A stretch of DNA of 64,000 nucleotides from Oscarella lobularis (taxonomy: Eukaryota > Porifera > Homoscleromorpha > Homosclerophorida > Oscarellidae). How positions within the stretch are numbered: position 1 is the stretch's first letter; the number at the start of each line of letters is the position of its first letter. This document shows positions 43,983 through 54,081 of this stretch, piece by piece. A program made the position numbers and the translations under genes. Location: assembly GCF_947507565.1 (NCBI RefSeq), contig NC_089178.1, forward strand, positions 372,001 to 436,000, in the 5' to 3' direction. Below the pieces are notes generated by a model, which saw only the letters and a program-made list of their open reading frames with translations, had not been told where the DNA came from and did no database searches.

Positions 43983-45434
43983 ATGCCGAGCGTTTCTTTC
44001 CTTTTCCTTCTCGTTCTCTCTCACTGTGCGGTCATTCCGAACGCCGCAAGCGACTACTACGTTGCCGCGGTCGCAGAGCACGATCCAATTTTCGCCGAAG
44101 TTCCCTTCGATCCGAAGGACACGGCGAATTTATCGTCAGCTCTCCGAATCATGATGCTCAACGTCGACAAATACGAGCAATACATGACGCAAGCGAACGC
44201 GAGCGGCGCCCAAATCATCGTAGTGCCGGAAGGCGGCATGCTGGGCGGCGAAGAGTCTCTCGCCTACATGCAAAACCTCCCCACACGAGACGAAATCTCC
44301 CAGCGAAACTTCGTCCCCTGCGACGACATCGACACATTCGCCAACGAGCCCGTGCTTCGCAGGCTGAGTTGCCTCGCGAGACGTTTTTCCATGGCGCTCG
44401 TCGTCAATTTGGGCGACGTTCAGCCGTGTCAACCACTCGTCGACGATCGGTGTCCGCGTACGGGACTTTCCTTTTATAACACCGACGTCGTTTTTGACAC
44501 GGACGGAAAACTGCTCGCGAAGTATCACAAGCGGCATCTCTATATAAGAGAGCAGCTTTTTGTTCCGGCTGAAACCGTCGACTACGCTATCTTTGAGACG
44601 TCGTTTGGCGTCAAATTCGGCGTTTTTACTTGCTTTGATATTTTTTTTGAGAAACCGGCTCATTTGCTCGTCACTAAGTACGGCGTTAGAAACATTGCTT
44701 TTCCTACGGCTTGGGTCAACGAGTTTCCTTATTTGGTCAGTACTGAAGTGCAGCAGGCCTATTCGAGAAGTATGGGCGTCAATCTTCTGGCTGCCAATCT
44801 TCACATTCCTAGGTGGGCGGGAACGGGGTCGGGAATTTATTCAAAGGGACGCGTCTTAGCGGAATTTATGAACTTTCAAAACAAAACAAAAGTACTGATA
44901 GCCAGGGTTCCCGTGAATCCAGATAACAATGCATCTCTAATGTCACACTATGACGACGACGAGTACTACGACGAATACGAGGATGGCATATCAGGCAATC
45001 ATCCCGCATTCATTTATAAGCCGTTTTATGGAAACGAGGGAAACGTAGACGTGTGCTACGAGAACCTGTGCTGTCATCTTAAATTTTCGCGAAGCGCGAG
45101 AGACGACGAGCTATACGCGCTGGGAGCTTTTAGCGGATTCAATACCAGCGAGGCGGAGAAATATAAAATGCAGGCGTGCACTCTGCTCAAGTGCGCTGGC
45201 ACGCACCCATCATCGTGCGGTCAACAAGTTTTCAATGCCACTACGCCGTTTGAGTCTCTTATAGTCAGCGGAACGTTTTCTGAGTCTACTTTTATCTATC
45301 CTATGTTCATGACGGGTAACCGGCACCTGGTCAATCCGCAGAACCTTCACTTGGAAAAAGGCTCTATGGCATATATTGGTGACAGTGTACCAGTCCTTAC
45401 GGCTACACTCTATGGCCGAATCTTCACTGAATAA
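43983..45434 (+). CDS. Vanin/biotinidase-type amidohydrolase, tandem copy 2
   Basis: Intronless, 483 residues from the ATG at 43983. That ATG matches the copy-1 start and begins the same signal peptide; the frame is also open upstream from 43911. All catalytic positions are kept: Glu in VVPEGGMLGG, Lys in KYHKRHLY, Cys in FTCFDIFFEKP. Relative to copy 1 it lacks three residues after the signal peptide. It also differs near the catalytic Lys (YIREQLFVPAET against YTGEKPFVPAKT) and in the IPRWAGTG for VPSFAGTG segment, changes that sit close to the pocket in this family. The two copies may therefore have begun to diverge in substrate range, but this is inference. It converges on the TRPV-like gene about 450 bp away. 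Confidence 0.9.
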   Translation: MPSVSFLFLLVLSHCAVIPNAASDYYVAAVAEHDPIFAEVPFDPKDTANLSSALRIMMLNVDKYEQYMTQANASGAQIIVVPEGGMLGGEESLAYMQNLPTRDEISQRNFVPCDDIDTFANEPVLRRLSCLARRFSMALVVNLGDVQPCQPLVDDRCPRTGLSFYNTDVVFDTDGKLLAKYHKRHLYIREQLFVPAETVDYAIFETSFGVKFGVFTCFDIFFEKPAHLLVTKYGVRNIAFPTAWVNEFPYLVSTEVQQAYSRSMGVNLLAANLHIPRWAGTGSGIYSKGRVLAEFMNFQNKTKVLIARVPVNPDNNASLMSHYDDDEYYDEYEDGISGNHPAFIYKPFYGNEGNVDVCYENLCCHLKFSRSARDDELYALGAFSGFNTSEAEKYKMQACTLLKCAGTHPSSCGQQVFNATTPFESLIVSGTFSESTFIYPMFMTGNRHLVNPQNLHLEKGSMAYIGDSVPVLTATLYGRIFTE

Positions 45435-45885
45435 ACTAGAGACTAAATGTACTATCTATCATTAGTAAGAGTTTTATGGACAGTATCGCTTTTGCGTGGT
45501 CACTTGTTGTCTATCTCGCTATGTAAATGAGCCAGTTTCAAATTCAATTTCGTTGTAATTTAGGTCTCACTTTCCGAGAAGAAAATTAACTATTGTGAGG
45601 CTTACTTCATTGGAAGTTGTTGTTGATCCGTAGGTGTACCGGCAACGTACCAGTATGAACTTCCTAAATCAACGAGAGCACGTAGTTGATCAATAAAATA
45701 CCTATCGTGCATAGCTAGCTACCTTGAGCAGCAAATAAGCGTTAATTGCATAATGACAGTCCTAAAGAACGCTTTTAGGTTAAAGCTAAAGCTGTAGACA
45801 GCCTCCTCTCCTCTAGCTGGATTAGTATCATAAAAACAGTTAGTCCAAATTAGTTTTGAACCAAACGATTAATTTAGTGGACAGA
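45435..45885. other. Convergent intergenic region vanin copy 2 / TRPV-like
   Basis: About 450 bp. Its left 200 bp is the duplicated vanin 3' flank. The rest is AT-rich 3' UTR-like sequence with no supported gene. Confidence 0.4.
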
Positions 45886-48800
45886 TTAAATAGTTCCGTG
45901 AGAAGCCCAGCTTCTTCCTCTAACATTTCTTTCCGCAGGTTCTTCCTTCCACACTTCGAGGACTCCTCTTAGCTTCCTGCTCGTTGTACCCACGGCCTGT
46001 TTCGTCAACTGAGAAGATTCCTGTTGCGTCAAAACGCGTAGAGCACCAATTCTCTTATTCAACGACTACAACGGAGGAATCAAATTAGATCGAATAAACT
46101 TGCAGGTGAATTGCTATTTCAGACCCCGGTTCTCTTCCAGTTCATTCTTGCTGTCTCGTGCCTAATATCAGAGCCGACAACACGTTCTTTTGTTACCATT
46201 AGTGCGGGTATTCGTTGCCTTGATGTTCCTGAAACGAGAAAGTCTATGCCAAAAAAATTGCCGTAAAAAATTTTCAAACCCGGATTGTCTGTCAAATCGT
46301 TAAGATCAATGGTGTACATTTTCTGATACTTGAGCCTTTGCTTGTCGCTCAGCGACGACTCAAGCACCATCACAATTTTAGCCCACTGCGCAAAAACACA
46401 TCACTTTACGCACTGCCAGTAATCAAAGAGCACGAACCTGTCTCTTCCATTCCATTGAAGCACGTACAGCAATCTGCCGAGAATAAATACAAGGCAGTGC
46501 ATAAAATCCATCTAATAGCCGTACGTTCTGGTAAGTAGTAGTCATCATAGCAATTAACATGTTAAGTAAAAGAATGGCTGTCAGAACCATAAAAATGATA
46601 AAGAGAAACTGAGACAGTATAGCAAGTCGTCCGTTGTTGAGGGTTTCATACTAAAGAGAAAGCAAACGTTGATGTTATACGCAGCTAAGGCCACTTTTTA
46701 CTTCAAAAGATCCCAGCGTCATTAGAAAAGAAGCCATCATACTGTCGTAAGGAGTTCCAAACAGCTCGTCCTCCGAGTCCTTCAAAAGAAAATGCAGAGC
46801 TGTAAAAAGGGGGTAGAGTCAGTAATAAAGTGAAGATGAATTGCTGGTCAAACTTGCCCTGTGAAAAACTAATCAGGAAAATCAGGTAGATAAAGCAAAA
46901 GCGAGCTATGTCAAGACGAATCATATCATAGATCATTGTCACAAAGGGTCCCACAGTCCTCGATCCTCTGACAAACACATACACATCTTAATTAATTAAT
47001 TAATTAAAGTGAAACTTTGGCCTACCGACAGTAAAACAAAAGACAGAGCCAGGAACCAACAGCTATGATAGCCAACGTGACGTCCTCTAGGGAACGGTGC
47101 CCAACGAATCGCCCAATCACGGTCAGAATCATGAGACAGCAACAAAGGAGAAAGAATAACTTTGCTGGAGCATTTAACTAAAAAGGAGTGGATTGAGAGA
47201 GCGTATCCGATGCAGACGGTACTATCTCCAACCCACCCAACTTTGAATAGCTAATCGTGGACCTTTCACAAGTTCCCTGATAACATCGTAAGCAATGTAA
47301 GAGGCAGCGAAGACCACGGTGAGGCATTCAAAGAAAACTCGAGCCTTTATATAAACGGATTCGAGGAAAGTGGGATATGCGGCCTTTTCTCGCGTCTCAC
47401 TATGTCCTTCGATGACTTGATCGACCTTAGGTCGCCGTCCCTTCGCGTGTAAATAGAAACGCTCAGAAAGGTCAGGTACAAAGCGAGACGAAATAAGCTT
47501 ATCATGAACATGCGCTGAATGTGTGAAATTAAAGAAGCTCTATGGGACCTTTTAGACGATTTACCTTGGCAAACGTGTGCCACTTCTGATCCAGAAGGCG
47601 AGCGATGAGCGACGTCTCCAACATCTCGAGATGACCTTGCGTGTCGCCTTTCAACGTTATAGAAATAGCTGACTGGGAGTCCGTCTGTCCCGATAGCGGA
47701 TCAATAGAGTCAATCCCCGTCAAATCGTGACTAGTGCACTCCGTCTTTCCAAAGGTCCAATGACGCTGAAAAAAAGGAAAAAAGGTCCGTGAAACTAAAA
47801 GATTTCAAAATTCAAATGTACCTCTTTCTTGATATCCACAAGCAGCTCAAACAGTTCTTTCGTGCCAATCGATGCTGCCACCATCAGCGGAGTCCTATTG
47901 TAGTAGTTGGCCAAATCGTGCGGCATCACTGACGATGGAAACCCGGTCATAGCATAAACGCACATATCCTACCTAAAGACGTGAAGGACAGCTACGGCAA
48001 AGTGTCTTAATTAATGCGCACCTTCTGCTTGTGTATGACCATGAGATGCAGAGCCGTGTTTCCAAAGCTGTCCTGAACGTTCGGATTGGCTCCTTTCGAT
48101 ATGAGATAGGCGTAGATGTCCTGGTTTCCGAGACTCGCGGCAAAGGCGAGCGGATACTCGCCGTAGTACGTGTCGCCGCGATAGTCGGTTTCCTGCGTGC
48201 AATGCTGGTCGAGACGATGGAGCTCGCGCTGATCGTCAGGCAGAAAGAACGTGCCGCAAGCGCGATGATCCAAACGCGAGCCCTTTTCGACGAGAAAGCG
48301 CAGGAAGTCGAGATTGCTGTTGACGATCGCAAAGTGAATGCAACTTTCGCCTACGAAAAAAGGGAGAAAAATAAGTTTATACGTTGCTATAGCAACAAAT
48401 GCTCAAAACACAAATTGCAGGCAAGCCATTCGAATGTTGACAAAGACAACGGCACGTCCGTTTACTACATAAACTATGCACGCCCTTTCCTTTTACACCG
48501 AAGCGTCTATATCCTATCTCCTCACCGAAATACTCCTTTCCAAGATACACGTCGTTGACGAGCTGCGGATAGGTTTCGATGAGACATCGAGCCAGTCGCG
48601 TGAACAGCGATCGAGCACTCGCATCCCCGCTAGTACCCTCACGTTTTTCGTCCTCCGGAGAACTGTCGCGCGACGGAATGAGACAACAGGCGATCAAGAG
48701 CGGCGTCTCGAACGAATGACCGCGCCTATCCTCGCGCCAGAAGACGCTTCGACGCACGGTTGGTCGATTTTGAATTTTCTTCAGGAGTTCGGCTCGGAGG

Positions 48801-49072
48801 AGCCGATTGTGTTTCTTCAGCGCAAACGGGCTGTAATCGGGCACGTCGACTTCTCGACCGACGAGCACGCCCGATTCGATGTACATGTTCGACGCGAAGT
48901 CGTCGCTTTTGATGTAGCGAACGAGCGCCGCGTCGCCTTCGGCTCGTAGAACGTCGACGAGGGTTCCCGTCCCGTCGAAATCGAGGTATTTGTACATCGA
49001 AGGACGTGCCGTTAGTCGGTACGTCTCCGAAAGAGCCACGACCGACGGGGAAGCCGTCGCTTCGTTGGCCAT
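45886..49072 (-). CDS. TRPV-family cation channel
   Basis: Multi-exon minus-strand gene. It begins MANEATASPSVVALSETYRL. The N-terminal ankyrin region includes ETPLLIACC, then HFAIVNSNLDFLRFLVEKG, YYGEYPLAFAASLGNQDIYA, LISKGANPNVQDSFGNTALH and TPLMVAASIGTKELFELLV, wording typical of TRPV repeats 3-6. Then a linker with LETSLIARLLDQKWHTFAK, six membrane helices (about 47500-46540), pore loop MMASFLMTLGSFE (about 46710-46745), S6 with FMVLTAILLLNMLIAMMTTT, and TRP-helix region up to KWAKIVMVLESSL. The last exon (to 45886) is basic: RKLRGVLEVWKEEP. The pore filter is LGS rather than the GMGD/GLGD of vertebrate TRPVs. Likely a calcium-permeable sensory or mechanical cation channel; subtype cannot be set. 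Confidence 0.88.
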
Positions 49073-49119
49073 GAGGACGCAGAATCCGGGTTTAGGCTGC
49101 TAGGTAACGCGGCGTTACG
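49073..49119. promoter_or_regulatory. 47-bp divergent promoter TRPV-like / SNAPC5-like
   Basis: Only 47 bp separate two start codons facing away from each other. The gap contains GTAACGC-GGCGTTAC, a near-perfect inverted repeat (about 49104-49118). If both gene models are right, core promoter elements must lie inside one or both 5' exons. Confidence 0.45.
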
Positions 49120-49418
49120 ATGAACGTTGAAAACGCTCGGCAGCATCTCGACCAAGATGAGCGGCTTCTGAAGGCCGTGCGTGAAAAGCTCAGTCACCAG
49201 CTGCGTCGGCTGAAGGAAAGCCTTCGTCGAGAAGCCTCCTTCGATGTGATTTTCGTTCACACTTCGTGCTTTGTGTTGTGCAGGCAGAGGAAGAAGTCCT
49301 GAAAGGCTTGCTGCATTCGAAAAAAACGAACGTTTTGAGAAGCACTTCGAAAAAGAGCGACAGCGACATTAATGCTGTCCAACTGGAAGATATTGGACCA
49401 TCGACGAAATAGACTAGA
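49120..49418 (+). CDS. SNAPC5: SNAPC5-like snRNA-activating complex small subunit
   Basis: Two exons, 49120-49245 and 49284-49418, separated by a 38-bp intron, give 86 residues. The sequence MNVENARQHLDQDERLLKAV, then EKLSHQLRRLKESL and AEEEVLKGLLHSKK, follows the pattern of human SNAPC5 (EEETLLRLKAALHDQLNRL then KVEELALQSM), a short helical protein. SNAPC5 is the smallest subunit of SNAPc, which binds the proximal sequence element of snRNA genes transcribed by RNA polymerases II and III. The match is to a short helical region, so the call is moderate; another small coiled-coil family cannot be excluded. Confidence 0.55.
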
Positions 49419-49650
49419 TCAGTAGAATAAGGAGATAGTTTTAGTGTGAGATTAGAACAATAACTGTACAGTGAGGCTGAGATGTGAATTTGCTCGTCTC
49501 TAGCAGCAATATTCGCTAAAATTTGAGTCAGACACGCCTTCAATTTTGCATGGGCGTTTTGGAACACCGAAAGAGAAATAGCGGGAGGCAAACAGCGAAA
49601 GGCAAACCTTAGGGAGGCCTAGTTGTTTATGGCAAGCGCCCGTTCATTTT

Positions 49651-52600
49651 TCACTTCTCAACTTCGTCGTCATCATCGCCCTTGACATCGCAAGTGAATT
49701 CAATTCTATTGATCATGTCCTTCCTTTTCTTCTCGAGAGCGCTTTTCTCCTGGCGCAGAGCCTTAAATGTAAGAGAATCTTGAGCAAAAGCAATCATCTT
49801 CTTGAACGTCATCTGTACTTTGATCGATGCAAAGAGCGCTTTTAGCTTGTCCTCTTCAGCAGACAAAGACTTCACATATTTAGCCGAATCCTTCTCGAAA
49901 TTCTAATAAAGCGCGTCATCACAAGCAAAAAAGCAGTCTGAGATAGAGTAAAATTTACCTTTAGTGCTAGAATATTGTCCCTCAGTCGCGTTTGCGTATC
50001 TTTGACATCCCTTACTTCGGCTTCTTTCTCGTAGATAGTTCTGAGTTATGTGTCAATAGCGCATTAGTACACTGAACTAATCTTCTTACTTGGCCTTTTC
50101 CATAGCGTTACTTCGAAGACCGATCGTTTCCTTAATCTTGTCATATACCTGATGATCAATGATCTTCTTTGACAGCCACTTCGTCAACGTCTCCTCCCCA
50201 ACTGAATCTAAGTCAATGGACTCTTCATCTTGAGTCTGTTATAAACGACATATGATCATCTATCGCTGATGAAGTTGGAAACAGTCGAGCACTCACCCCT
50301 TCCCTCACATTGAAGACTTTCTTATCCGTCTTTGCAGGCACGATAAATCGAAACTGATAGAATTTGTCCGTAATGTCAACTGGCTCTTCCTCCTCCTGTT
50401 AAAAAAAGAAACAAATTAACAAGGCCGTCATCGGGACGAATCATTTTCCATGCCGTGTGCGCCTGCATCAACTCCCATCCATCAAGAAAGAGATGATTCA
50501 GCATGAAATCGAGCGTTCGTCCCGATTTGTTGCAAATGCGATACAAGGTACGCTGACGTCGTTTCCTGTAGAGCTTAGCAAAACCTTCCTTAATCTGCAC
50601 ACAAAAAAAGCACACATCAAACAGATACAGCAGGACGGTTCTCTTTGTCAAGAGCCACCTTCACTCTATGAACTCTCAGAACGGAGACGTTGTAATCCAC
50701 CACGACTTCACAGCTAAGATCAACGGCGTAGGGTATAGGTAACGACTCGTCTCCGGGATGCAGGGTTTGAAAACTAAAAAAACAATACATCCATTTAATA
50801 AACCTGCTGACACCCCACCCCAATGAGACTATACACAGCGTCCCCAAGAAATCGAGTTTCGTTCATCACTTGAACGCTACCTCCATCCAAAGTACGTCCG
50901 GTTGTGTTTTCAAAAAGAATAGCGCATAGAGGATTGCCTTTTCTAATGGTACGTTTTTCTATTTGAAAATATTTAATTTTAGATTTCTACCTGATGGTTT
51001 CATCATATAGGACGACTTTGTGACCCTTCAGTTCCGCTTTCAAAAGCGGAACAACGGCCGACTGCTTGCGCTTTACAGTGACCGGTAAATGAATAGGATA
51101 GAAAGACAAGTTGTCCTTAATTAAAAGTTCATTAGAAGACTAACGGATTCAGGGAAAAACGAAATTTGCCTCGGCTGCCATAACAAATTTACGCTGGCTT
51201 GTTCTCGTTTGCGGCGCGCTTCGTCCAGATCTTGTCACAAGATTGATGATAGCACCATTGGCAATATTGTAATCAGACAAAGTTCGGCCACCTGAAGGAA
51301 AAGGATAGCCAACCTGGAGAAGTATTAGAAATAGCGAGTATTGTACTTTCGAGTTCTTTTCCAGCGTAGATGAGCTTTTGCCTTTCCACTTCAACTCCTG
51401 AGAGAAATGCATTTGCGCCAGAAAAAATCAGTTGGGTTGTGTCACCTTTCTGGTTCTTAATTTTGCTCTTCACTTCGTCGATAGTCGTTCTCGGATCAGC
51501 ACGAACGTAGAAAGACGTCCCCACCAGCTGACGTACGCAAACGCTTAGGAGGTCAACGCGCACGTAGTAGCAGCTCTCTTACCTCTTTGATTTGCAATTC
51601 AATTGTTCCCCTGTTTGCACTCGCGCCTGACCTAATATAATAATGATGATAATAAAATAGTATTGTTTCGTGTTCACATACCCGGTGGAAGACGAAGCAA
51701 AGAGAGGAGCTCCCACTACTAACGTCAGTTCAACGTCCGTCCAATCTTCTTCCTGCATGCAGAACATCAGATTGTATCTTGATAATATTCATAAACAAAA
51801 GACCTGAGTGTTAGTAATGATGGCAAAGCCTTCGAGCTTGAAATCTGAAGGATGATCAGAAAACACGATTCTATATGAACTTTTCCATTCGCCAACTTTC
51901 AGTCCTAAGACAAAATCAACTTTTTTCCCCCCCTTGGAACGGTACATTGTATCACGTCAAACCGTATTTGACGAGAAGCTGCTTAGAGTCTCCTATGTCG
52001 TGATAAAATATCGTCAGGCGTTGCATGTCGCGTTTCTTTTCTGATCGAAACAGCTCCAGGGCGTGCTGCACGTCGTGACGCACGTCTGCATCGAGCTGAA
52101 ACGCGCAACACATAAAGAAGTACACGTTGGAGAGGACAACTCTCTAGCCATACAATAGTCAATTTTTCAATTGTCGAAATTTCCATCGACTGCAAAGACG
52201 TCCCGTCATCTGTAAGCCTAAAATTTTCCACTATTAGTAAAATTCCAAATCTGCATCTTTGGTTATGTCATACAACGTCACGTGCGGCACAGCTTCAGCT
52301 CCGTCTTGTCGGCGCAGCGTCTCGTCGACGCCGAGCACTGTACCCTCCAGACTGTCGCCTGCCTTGAAAACAATCTGAAGCCGAGTGCCTTTGAGAGACT
52401 ATTCCAAAAAAATCAAATCAGGGAGTTAGACGCAGATGTTCTAAGCATAGTTCACCTGACACAAATCAACCAAAGGATTCGAGCTGCTCAATTGTATGAG
52501 AGCCTGAGGCCTGCTCGACTCGTAAGAAATGTTTCCCAGGCCAGATGTATCGTTTTCGGAGCTGAAAAGGAAAGATGTCGTACTTTTTTGTGCAAATTCC

Positions 52601-52789
52601 ATGTCCTTCGTACCGAAACGTGAGCGACTGGAGAACGTCTTTCATATCGGCCTCGCGAAAGTAGAGTTCGATCGAGCCGCGCCCCGAGACGACGGCCTTT
52701 CGTTCGAAGACGCCGTAGCCGTTGTTGTACAGCGCAACGGCGCGCACGGGCATGTCAACAGCGGCACCAGACTGTCCTGCAGCAGACAT
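49651..52789 (-). CDS. Conserved protein of unknown function (DUF4139-like)
   Basis: About a dozen short exons on the minus strand. The N-terminus has VRAVALYNNGYGVFERKAVV, then SIELYFREADMKDVLQSLTF, a beta-rich start known from conserved hypothetical proteins. Central exons give GKLLAKVVL-type strands such as PLLKAELKGHKVVLYDETI, TTGRTLDGGSVQVMNE and TRFLGDAVYSL, like the DUF4139 beta domain. Then come PIPYAVDLSCEVVVDY, GRTLDFMLNHLFLDGWELMQ and TDKFYQFRFIVPAKTDKKVF. The C-terminal exons are helical (KLKALFASIKVQMTFKKMIA, KALRQEKSALEKKRKDM) and end in an acidic DDDDEVEK. I know no established function. The order of exons is consistent with one gene but I did not verify each phase. It is divergent from NIT1 with a 62-bp gap. 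Confidence 0.6.
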
Positions 52790-52851
52790 TGTTTGTAGGC
52801 GTGGCTTCTAATGAAGTCCCGGTTACTTCTACGTTTCCTTGCAAGGAGACG
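52790..52851. promoter_or_regulatory. 62-bp divergent promoter DUF4139-like / NIT1
   Basis: The two start codons (52789 on minus, 52852 on plus) lie 62 bp apart. The NIT1 frame is open across the gap (ATG at 52789), so an N-terminal extension is possible. No TATA box is seen. Confidence 0.4.
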
Positions 52852-53990
52852 ATGTCACAGGAGAGAAGCCTAGTTGCCCTCACTCAATTCACGGCCACTT
52901 CAGATCCCGAGCGCAACTTCGGCGTGATTCGCGATCTTGTTGAGCAGGCGAAAGCGTGCAGAGCCGAAGTGAAGCGAAACGAGCCCGTAGTCAAGGCGAC
53001 AAGGACGCGTTTTCGTTTCTTGTAGATGGTCTTCGTGCCCGAAGCATTTGATTATATAGGAGAGAGCGGTCGAGAGTCGCTCGCTCTTTCGGAATCGATC
53101 GACGGCCCGCGAATGACAAAATACACGCAATTGGCTCGCGACAATCAGATTTGGTTGTCCTTGGGAGGATTTCACGAAAAGGTGGCTAATAATTCAATTA
53201 AAAATTTTAAATAAATTAATCAATAATCAATAAATTACCGCGCAGGTTTCCGGTAAAGAACTCATGTACAACACGCACGTCGTCGTCGATTGCAACGGTT
53301 CCATTATTTCTAAATACTCAAAGGCGCATCTGTTCGATGTGGATATCAAGGGAAAGGTGTCGCTGAAAGAGAGCGATTATTTCATGCCTGGCAGCGCAAT
53401 CGTCCCTCCCGTGGAAACACCTGTTGGAAAAATTGGACTAGGAATTGTAAAGATTCAATATCGTTACCTAAGTACGCGGGGGGGTAGCAGTGATTGCTTC
53501 TAGTGCTATGACGTACGATTTCCTGAATTGTCGTTGAGTCTTGCAAAGCAAGGTGCAGAGATACTTACCTATCCGTCGGCGTTCACCGTAGCAACGGGAC
53601 TTGCTCACTGGGAAGTCAGTGTCTATTTCCTATGGCGCTCTGATGGTAGGATCTATTCTCGTTGCATGCAGGTTCTTCTAAGAGCGAGGGCGATTGAGAC
53701 GCAGTGCTACGTCATAGCTGCCGCTCAGACGGGAAAGCACAATGAGAAGCGGCAATCGTACGGACACTCTATGGTATAGACGCATAAGGCACCTCAGCTT
53801 CATTGTCATCCTTTTTTCTTTTCTTTCTTAGGTTGTGGACCCGTGGGGATGCGTCATCGCTCAGTGCCGAGAAGGCACGGGTATCTGTCTAGCGCTGATC
53901 GACCGAGCCTACATCAAACAAGTGAAATCGCAGATGCCCGTCAGTGATCATAGGCGCAATGATTTATATACCGAAGTGAAGGCTATATGA
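52852..53990 (+). CDS. NIT1: NIT1, nitrilase-family deaminated-glutathione amidase
   Basis: Five or more exons with short introns. Exon 1 reads [39 protein letters not shown]. Catalytic Glu is in [13 protein letters not shown] (about 53030), Lys in [12 protein letters not shown] (about 53325) and Cys in [17 protein letters not shown] (about 53505, right after an acceptor). Then [36 protein letters not shown] and [12 protein letters not shown] close the fold; it ends [13 protein letters not shown]. This is the NIT1 branch: it removes the amide of deaminated glutathione, a repair of a transaminase by-product. In several invertebrates NIT1 is fused to FHIT; here no FHIT domain follows, so it is stand-alone. 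Confidence 0.9.
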
Positions 53991-54081
53991 CGAAGCTTGC
54001 ACTGCTAGAAAAGACTGTAAGAAAGACAAAAAAAGTGTGTTAGAAAAAAAATCGGTATAAGAGAAAGACGTCAGACGTGTG

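Larger units (their letters stand above)
42190..45630 (+). repeat. Tandem duplication of the vanin gene unit (about 1.7 kb each)
   Basis: The two units (about 42190-43905 and 43930-45630) are near identical in coding sequence. They also share the upstream leader, the 3' UTR (tagagactaaat, atgtaaatgag, gtaaattaggtct or close variants) and the downstream gaggcttac motif. Divergence is mostly single-base changes plus small indels in the UTRs. Confidence 0.9.
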
